A DNA stretch of 11,379 nt, taken from the NCBI GenBank assembly GCA_038214085.1, contig JBBQSF010000103.1, positions 1-11,379 of the forward strand, read 5' to 3'. Within the stretch, counting starts at the first letter, position 1. Every line of letters begins with the position of its first letter. The DNA comes from JBBQSF01 sp038214085. GTDB lineage: Bacteria > Bacteroidota > Bacteroidia > Bacteroidales > CG2-30-32-10. The translations under genes were made by a program, and so were the position numbers. This document shows, in pieces, positions 6,635 to 11,379 of the stretch. Below the pieces are notes generated by a model. That model had not been told where the DNA came from, ran no database searches, and worked only from the letters and a program-made list of their open reading frames with translations.

Positions 6635-7486
6635 AGTAAGCATCTTGTTCAGGAAAACCGTACCGTCGGGTTCAATAAATTTTAAATAATAATTTCCGGC
6701 AGGTATATTAAAATATTGATATTCGTATGATACTGTGTTTATACCTACTTTGTAAGTGTAGTTTTTAATTGTGCTTTTTACTTCAACTCCGGCTTCATTG
6801 TAAAGAATAATTGACAACACTTTATCCTTTTTCAATTCAAAAACAACCGAACCTTTCACCTTGCCTTTTTCATATTTAATATATTGGCCTGGAATCTTTT
6901 CCTTTTTTCCGGTGGCTTTAAAAACAAAATCCTTCAAAGCCTGCACTTCTGCTTTGTTCTCACTGTAAATATCGCTGGGGTCGTTATTGTCCGAGATTGC
7001 CCAAACTGCATTTTGCCCGGCCATGCTCTGATAATTGTTTTTTGAAATTAACTCAGCAACGGCAAGTAAATTTCCTGTAGCTTTTTCGCCAACATTAAAA
7101 GTGGTTGTAGGCGAAGGTGCTCTGTTATGCATTTGCGAGCACATTGCATAAATTTCTCTTGTTACCGAAACAGATTTGTTAAGAGTTATAAATTCTTCTC
7201 TGGTAACCATCATACGCTGCATGGTGCTGTCGTCTGGCATCATAAATCGACCAGGTTCCAGATGAATTCTTAAATTTTTTCCCGAAATATTCTGCAAGTT
7301 TACTTTTAGGCATTTCCCTGTATAAGTAGGGGTGTAGGAATCAGGATTGCTCGTAATTTCGTTGCGTGTGGTGGATAATATAATGTACTTCAGTTTTATT
7401 GCCTCCGGAAGAGTTATTGTATCAGCTTTAATTAAAGAATTTGACAACAATAGAAGGCCAAGGATACAAAGTTGTTTTATTTTCAT
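6620..7486 (-). CDS. Secreted protein of unknown function with sorting-domain-like C-terminus
   Basis: I do not recognise the family. The start was placed at 7486 rather than the Met 18 bases upstream (7504) because MKIK followed by a hydrophobic core (LCILGLLLL) makes a normal signal peptide cut near Ala21; there is no lipobox. The protein is 288 residues. The middle (about 110-190) contains MCSQMHNRAP (Cys116), a helix-like ATGNLLAVAELI and QNAVWAISDN (Gln158, Trp162). The last 80 residues form a beta-rich module ending in IPAGNYYLKF, EPDG and NKMLTF. That resembles a type IX secretion type-A sorting domain or FlgD-Ig-like domain, but the usual NPxxG start motif is not evident. Surface or periplasmic location is inferred. 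The gene converges on the zinc-ribbon gene and diverges from the aminotransferase, so it is probably monocistronic. Confidence 0.8.
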   Translation of the reverse strand: MKIKQLCILGLLLLSNSLIKADTITLPEAIKLKYIILSTTRNEITSNPDSYTPTYTGKCLKVNLQNISGKNLRIHLEPGRFMMPDDSTMQRMMVTREEFITLNKSVSVTREIYAMCSQMHNRAPSPTTTFNVGEKATGNLLAVAELISKNNYQSMAGQNAVWAISDNNDPSDIYSENKAEVQALKDFVFKATGKKEKIPGQYIKYEKGKVKGSVVFELKKDKVLSIILYNEAGVEVKSTIKNYTYKVGINTVSYEYQYFNIPAGNYYLKFIEPDGTVFLNKMLTFKYD

Positions 7487-7593
7487 AATACAGGTTTTAT
7501 TCAAAACGGTTTTTTCTGGGTTTTGGTATAAATTTATGATCTCGGTACTTTAAAGTTTATAAAATAATTATCTTCACAAGAGATATTCACAAT

Positions 7594-7626
7594 CAAATAT
7601 AAATATTTTTTTCACCTTTGCACCAA
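7594..7626 (-). promoter_or_regulatory. Bacteroidota-type promoter for the minus-strand secreted-protein gene
   Basis: Read on the minus strand, TTG (7626-7624) is followed by 22 bases and then TATATTTG (7601-7594), a full TTG/TAnnTTTG match within the normal spacing. Transcription would start near 7590 and leave a leader of about 100 nt before the ATG at 7486. Confidence 0.6.
7613..7620 (+). promoter_or_regulatory. Candidate -7 element for the aminotransferase gene
   Basis: CAccTTTG is one mismatch from TAnnTTTG and lies 19 bases before the ATG at 7640, the usual place. No TTG occurs at the expected upstream distance. It overlaps the minus-strand promoter, so the two divergent genes would share a small control region. 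Confidence 0.35.
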
Positions 7627-7639
7627 ATTAAAAGGATTC

Positions 7640-9109
7640 ATGGAAAAGTACTTTTCGTTTTTTCGGAATAATACAATTGGTAACGAACAAAAATTTGTAA
7701 CGCCTTATGGTGAAAAAACAATGGTATATGCCGATTGGATTGCAAGCGGTAGATTATACAAGCCTATTGAATATCAAATTGCAAATATTTTCGGACCATT
7801 TGTAGGCAATACACATTCTGAATCAAGCGAAACAGGAACTTTAATGACAAAATCCTACCAACTTGCTCATAAAAAGATTAAAGAACATGTAAATGCTGGC
7901 CCTGCCGATGTTATTATAACTGCTGGAAATGGAATGACTACTGTAATAAACAAACTTCAGCGCATGGTGGGTTTAAAAATTTGCGGAAAAGTCAGTAACC
8001 GCAATTGTATTGGCGAAGGTGAGCGCCCTGTAGTATTTATCACACACATGGAACATCATTCTAATCATACATCATGGTTTGAAACTATTGCCGATGTTGT
8101 GGTTGTTGAGCCAGGCAAGGATATGAATGTTGATTTGAGAAATCTTGAAAAAGCCTTGATTAAATACAAGTCGCGAAAAGTGAAAATTGGTTCGTTTACT
8201 GCTTGCTCAAATGTTACTGGCATTGAAACACCTTACCATAAAATGTCAAAAATAATGCATCGTCATGGTGGAGTGTGCTTTATTGATTTTGCTGCATCTG
8301 CGCCTTATGTAGATATGAATATGCATCCCGAAGATCCTGAGGAAAAGCTTGACGCAATTATGTTCTCGCCACATAAGTTTCTTGGCGGTCCCGGTACTTC
8401 TGGCGTTTTGGTATTTGATTCTTCCATGTATCATAACGATGCACCTGATCAGCCGGGTGGCGGCACTGTGGACTGGACAAACCCCTGGGGCGAATACAAA
8501 TATATTTCTGATATCGAAGTGCGCGAAGATGGTGGTACTCCTGGATTTCTGCAAGCAATTCGTACTGCTTTATGCATCGAACTTAAAAACCAGATGGGAG
8601 TTGCGAATATAAGTCAAAGAGAAAAACAACTTGTGAAAAAAGCTTTTTTAGGGCTTTCAAAAGTAAAAGGATTGCATATTCTTGCTGAAAACACAACCGA
8701 ACGTCTTGGAATTTTTAGTTTTTATATTGATAATATTCACTACAATCTTCTTGTAAAAATTCTTAACGATCGCTATGGTATCCAAGTAAGGGGAGGCTGT
8801 GCCTGTGCTGGGACTTACGGACATTATCTTCTTGACGTAACTCATAACCAGTCTAGGGAAATTACAGAAAAAATTAATATGGGTGATCTTTCTTCAAAGC
8901 CAGGTTGGGTTCGGCTTTCGCTTCATCCTACTATGACCGATGCAGAGTTGGATCTCTTTATAACTGCAATCAATGAAATTGTTGAAAATATTGATAAATG
9001 GGAAAAAGATTACTTGTATTCCAATCATACCAATGAATTCAGTCACAAAATTGCACCTTATAATATTGATCAGAAAGTAAAAGAATGGTTTGAATTAAAA
9101 AAAGATTAA
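7640..9109 (+). CDS. Aminotransferase class V enzyme, cysteine desulfurase/selenocysteine lyase-like
   Basis: This is a PLP enzyme of fold type I, class V (COG0520-like group with SufS/CsdA). Visible residues are MEHHSN (His139/140, cofactor stacking), FIDFAASAPY (Asp216, pyridine nitrogen), SPHKFLGGPGTSG (Lys246, Schiff-base lysine) and the C-terminal RGGCACAG (384-391). In the last, Cys387 or Cys389 is positioned like the persulfide-forming cysteine of desulfurases. The 489 residues are roughly 80 more than SufS; the extra length is spread over the active-site loop region (about 263-300) and the C-terminus. No sufBCDE or iscU partner lies nearby, so a desulfurase role in Fe-S assembly is not supported by context; another beta- or gamma-elimination on a cysteine-like substrate is possible. 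The start at 7640 fits the family N-terminus and has a weak AAAGGA 3 bases upstream. Confidence 0.9.
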   Translation: MEKYFSFFRNNTIGNEQKFVTPYGEKTMVYADWIASGRLYKPIEYQIANIFGPFVGNTHSESSETGTLMTKSYQLAHKKIKEHVNAGPADVIITAGNGMTTVINKLQRMVGLKICGKVSNRNCIGEGERPVVFITHMEHHSNHTSWFETIADVVVVEPGKDMNVDLRNLEKALIKYKSRKVKIGSFTACSNVTGIETPYHKMSKIMHRHGGVCFIDFAASAPYVDMNMHPEDPEEKLDAIMFSPHKFLGGPGTSGVLVFDSSMYHNDAPDQPGGGTVDWTNPWGEYKYISDIEVREDGGTPGFLQAIRTALCIELKNQMGVANISQREKQLVKKAFLGLSKVKGLHILAENTTERLGIFSFYIDNIHYNLLVKILNDRYGIQVRGGCACAGTYGHYLLDVTHNQSREITEKINMGDLSSKPGWVRLSLHPTMTDAELDLFITAINEIVENIDKWEKDYLYSNHTNEFSHKIAPYNIDQKVKEWFELKKD

Positions 9110-9501
9110 ACCGGCCCGGAACCAGTGATTCTTAACAGTTTTTTTACAGCACTATCCCATATTTTTTTTGCATCGCTGGCATCTTCATCCGTAGCAAAAT
9201 CAATAATTCTTAGGGCCGTATTGGTAGAAACAGATTCAGTGTCAATTCGGATTTCGAAATAATTATTATATTCTTCCTCAACCCATCGTAAGCGAATGAA
9301 TTCAAATTCTTTTTTCAGCACAATGCGCGCTTTTTGTTCGTAATCGCCCCAAAAAAAGTGGAAGATATTGTCTTTTAAAACTACTTTGTCAGCAAACCAT
9401 TCAGAGAAACCTTCGGAAGTACTGATATAACTATACAGCATTCTTGGTGAAGCATTAACAACATATTCAAGAATATATTTGGTTGGGCATGTGTTTTTCA
9501 T
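9106..9501 (-). CDS. START-like domain (SRPBCC/AHSA1-type) protein
   Basis: The start is placed at 9501 (MKNTCPTKYILEYVVNASP) rather than 63 bases upstream (9564). START-like proteins of this kind begin just before the first strand, and the upstream residues look random. The resulting 131-residue soluble protein shows the fold's order: strand 1 (YILEYVVNAS), helix (PRMLYSYISTSEGFSEWFA, with the typical W-F-A), a run of beta strands (residues 38-103), and a long C-terminal helix (about 107-125). Proteins like this are common in Bacteroidota and uncharacterised; ligand binding in the helix-grip cavity is expected from the fold only. Its stop codon overlaps that of the aminotransferase (shared TTAA, 9106-9109). 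No convincing promoter is visible on this strand. Confidence 0.85.
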   Translation of the reverse strand: MKNTCPTKYILEYVVNASPRMLYSYISTSEGFSEWFADKVVLKDNIFHFFWGDYEQKARIVLKKEFEFIRLRWVEEEYNNYFEIRIDTESVSTNTALRIIDFATDEDASDAKKIWDSAVKKLLRITGSGPV

Positions 9502-9529
9502 TGGTACTCGGTTAAATTTTATACTTTTG
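9501..9529 (+). promoter_or_regulatory. Bacteroidota-type promoter for the methyltransferase/transporter pair
   Basis: TTG (9501-9503), an 18-base spacer and TActTTTG (9522-9529) match the TTG/TAnnTTTG consensus completely. Transcription would start near 9533. This rules out the ATG at 9479 as the start of the downstream gene on this transcript and supports 9593. The TTG shares base 9501 with the start codon of the divergent START gene. Confidence 0.7.
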
Positions 9530-9592
9530 CAACTAATTATTTTGGTAGTGCAATATAATACCAAAAAACCACAAATAGCAAATTTTTTTTTA

Positions 9593-10333
9593 ATGGCATT
9601 AATTCATTCATTCGAAACTGGAGGAAATTTTTTGTTTCGTTATAGGGGGCAAATCCCTGTAGTACTTTTTGCTTCTGCTTTTCCAGTAATTTATTTTACA
9701 GATTATAGTTTTCTCTCGTACAATATGTATGTTACATTAACTATAGCTTCATCGCTGATTAGCTTTTTAGGTCTGGTCATTCGTTCTTATACCATTGGAA
9801 CCACGCCAAAAGGAACCTCTGGAAGGAATACGAAGGAGCAGGTTGCTGATTTTTTAAATACTAAAGGTATTTATTCAATTGTCAGGCATCCCTTGTATCT
9901 TGGAAACTTTCTGATGTGGTTGGGGCTGTTGATTTTTTGTCTCAATATTTATTATGTTATAATTATTTCTTTATTTTTCTGGCTGTATTATGAACGTATA
10001 ATGTTTGCCGAAGAACGCTTTCTGGAAAAAAAATATGGTAACGATTACCTGAACTGGTCAAAACAAGTTCCTGCATTTATTCCTTCTTTTTCAAAATTTA
10101 AATCTTCAGAAATTCCATTTTCAATAATAACCGTATTGCGTAGAGAATATTCAGGAATTTTGGCTACTGTACTGGGCTTTGCCTATATTGATCAGTTAAG
10201 ATTTTATTTTCTTACTCAGCATTTCGATTGGAACAGACTTTCAGTTTATGCATTGGCGTTTGCAGCCGTTTTTGCACTTGTTTTACGAACACTTAAACAC
10301 AGTGGAATGCTTAATGAAGAAGGCCGTTCATAG
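9593..10333 (+). CDS. Isoprenylcysteine carboxyl methyltransferase-family membrane protein
   Basis: The frame is open back to an ATG at 9479, but that lies upstream of the promoter at 9501-9529 and overlaps the START gene, so I start at ATG 9593 (246 residues). Several transmembrane segments are visible (about 21-37, 47-65, 104-133, 188-200, 215-232). The SAM-binding signature of ICMT/PEMT-type methyltransferases is clear: GIYSIVRHPLYLGN (92-105, Arg98-His99-Pro100), then YYERIMFAEERFLEKKYG (132-149, Glu134, Glu140, Glu141) and DYLNW. The acceptor is unknown. Bacteria lack prenylated CAAX proteins, and relatives act on lipids; LmtA of Leptospira methylates the lipid A 1-phosphate, so a lipid head group is a reasonable guess. 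The last 70 residues add two hydrophobic segments after the signature. EamA follows 11 nt downstream in the same unit. Confidence 0.85.
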   Translation: MALIHSFETGGNFLFRYRGQIPVVLFASAFPVIYFTDYSFLSYNMYVTLTIASSLISFLGLVIRSYTIGTTPKGTSGRNTKEQVADFLNTKGIYSIVRHPLYLGNFLMWLGLLIFCLNIYYVIIISLFFWLYYERIMFAEERFLEKKYGNDYLNWSKQVPAFIPSFSKFKSSEIPFSIITVLRREYSGILATVLGFAYIDQLRFYFLTQHFDWNRLSVYALAFAAVFALVLRTLKHSGMLNEEGRS

Positions 10334-10344
10334 TTCGAATTTTT

Positions 10345-11244
10345 ATGACATATAGTAAATACAAAGTTTATATTTTCGCCTTGTTGTCAATGCTTTTCTG
10401 GGGCTTTTCATTCGTTTGGGTGAAAATTGTTTTTGAACATGGCTATCGACCGATAACAACGATATTTCTTAGGCTGATTCTTTCTTCTATAATATTGTAC
10501 GTTGTTATAAAATTAATGAAACGATCGCAGAAAATTAAACGAAGTGACTATAAGCAATTTCTGTTGTTGGCTTTGTTTCAGCCTTTTTTTTATTTTTTAG
10601 GTGAAAGTTACGGCCTGAGTATGGTTTCTTCAACTGTTGCATCAGTAATTATTGCTACCATTCCTGTTTTTACTCCGATTTTTGCTTATATGTTTATCAG
10701 GGAGAAAATTTCTTATGTAAATATTATAGGCCTTTTTATTTCATTTATTGGAATCCTGATGATGGTATTGAATCAGAATTTTTCATTTGATGCATCGCCA
10801 AAAGGAATAGCATTATTGTTTTTTGCTGTTGCTTCAGCCATTGCGTATGCAGTAGTTATTAAGAAACTAACTTTTAAATATTCTGCTTTTACTATTATTA
10901 AAACCCAGAATATTATAGGCGCTATTTACTTTTTGCCCTTATTCCTAATTTTTGATTATAAACAATTCGTTACTGTTAAACCTGATTTTGAATTGATAGC
11001 CGCTATGGTGCAATTGGCAGTTTTTGCATCTTCTGCTGCTTATTTGTTATTTATTCCTGTTGTCAGACAACTCGGGATCAACAAGGCAAATATGTTCACA
11101 AATTTTATTCCTGTGTTTACTGCTGTTATTTCCTTTATTTTGTTGTCGGAAAGTTTTAGTCTTAATAAAGTTGCAGGGATACTGATTGTAATTGCTGGAA
11201 CTTCTTTATCTCAGATTTATAAAATTATTAATAGAATTATCTAA
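10345..11244 (+). CDS. EamA/DMT-family transporter
   Basis: This is an inner-membrane permease of the drug/metabolite transporter superfamily with ten predicted transmembrane segments in 299 residues, the usual length. It has two homologous EamA halves (about 8-142 and 152-290), seen in the paired motifs ATIPVFTPIFAYMFIRE (104-120) and NFIPVFTAVISFILLSE (253-269). The N-terminal MLFWGFSFVWVKI is the typical first-helix motif. The substrate cannot be assigned: amino acids, nucleotides or other metabolites are all known for the family. It begins 11 nt after the methyltransferase stop, without a Shine-Dalgarno, and is probably transcribed from the promoter at 9501. No function linking the two genes is evident beyond both acting in the membrane. 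Confidence 0.92.
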   Translation: MTYSKYKVYIFALLSMLFWGFSFVWVKIVFEHGYRPITTIFLRLILSSIILYVVIKLMKRSQKIKRSDYKQFLLLALFQPFFYFLGESYGLSMVSSTVASVIIATIPVFTPIFAYMFIREKISYVNIIGLFISFIGILMMVLNQNFSFDASPKGIALLFFAVASAIAYAVVIKKLTFKYSAFTIIKTQNIIGAIYFLPLFLIFDYKQFVTVKPDFELIAAMVQLAVFASSAAYLLFIPVVRQLGINKANMFTNFIPVFTAVISFILLSESFSLNKVAGILIVIAGTSLSQIYKIINRII

Positions 11245-11379
11245 GTACATGACAAAAATTTTACAAGCTTGATAATCAACAATATATGTTAATAACTTAA
11301 TAATAACTTTTGACGGAAAAATAATTTTAATAACCTGATATTCAGTATCTTAGATGATAAATTCCACATCTAACCCTAA
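11245..11379. other. AT-rich intergenic end with TAATAAC repeats
   Basis: No ORF of useful length starts here. The heptamer TAATAAC occurs three times in direct orientation (11290-11296, 11301-11307, 11328-11334). TAATCAACA (11273-11281) and, inverted, TGTTAATAA (11287-11295) each differ by two bases from the DnaA box TTATCCACA. A 7-bp inverted repeat TTAGATG/CATCTAA (11350-11356, 11367-11373) lies near the edge. These could be control sequences for a gene to the right, but AT-rich DNA makes such matches common. Confidence 0.3.

Noticed and set aside
8246..8612. Several ORFs of 66-102 codons on both strands inside the aminotransferase
   Set aside because: They overlap the PLP-binding core, whose motifs are intact in the host frame; none has a start signal or family features.
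9111..9119. GC-rich CCGGCCCGG as a hairpin terminator
   Set aside because: The halves cannot pair with a workable loop, and the stretch encodes the C-terminus of the START protein.
1..11379. Defence system, prophage or insertion sequence
   Set aside because: No nuclease, helicase, reverse transcriptase, transposase, integrase or phage structural gene is present, and base composition is even across the window.

Overview
The window looks like an ordinary chromosomal stretch from an AT-rich member of the Bacteroidota. Four things point there: an envelope protein with TPR, beta-propeller, carboxypeptidase-regulatory-like and OmpA modules (the layout of PorE of the type IX secretion system); several Bacteroidota-type promoters (TTG, a 17-23 base spacer, TAnnTTTG); an almost complete lack of Shine-Dalgarno sequences; and family variants typical of the phylum (a long Lgt, an MtaB-type methylthiotransferase, a small START-like protein). 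I see no phage, transposase, CRISPR, rRNA or tRNA.

Layout. Positions 1-1905 hold the 3' part of the PorE-like gene, which is open at the left edge. A small secreted protein of unknown function follows (1959-2435), then mtaB (2526-3824), probably leaderless. A tandem array of 13 heptamers (3861-3951) runs almost into the start codon of lgt (3958-5115), which sits 7 nt ahead of an inositol-monophosphatase-family gene (5123-5947). Next is a cysteine-rich protein with a duplicated zinc-ribbon-like unit (6096-6497), the only gene here with a strong Shine-Dalgarno. It converges, across a 20-bp interrupted inverted repeat, on a minus-strand secreted protein of unknown function (6620-7486). That gene diverges from a SufS/CsdA-like aminotransferase class V enzyme (7640-9109). 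The aminotransferase stop codon interlocks with the stop of a minus-strand START-like protein (9106-9501). Divergent from the START gene are an isoprenylcysteine-methyltransferase-like membrane protein (start moved to 9593) and, 11 nt later, an EamA/DMT transporter (10345-11244). The last 135 bases are AT-rich and hold no gene.

How the genes relate. The left half is mainly cell-envelope and housekeeping: a peptidoglycan-anchored outer-membrane-associated protein, tRNA modification, lipoprotein lipidation and a sugar or inositol phosphatase. The right half is a set of small transcription units packed back to back. I found no coherent new multi-gene system. The features most worth a second look are the heptamer array touching lgt, the duplicated zinc-ribbon protein with atypical expression signals, and the secreted protein with a possible Cys/Gln thioester-like pair and a sorting-domain-like C-terminus.
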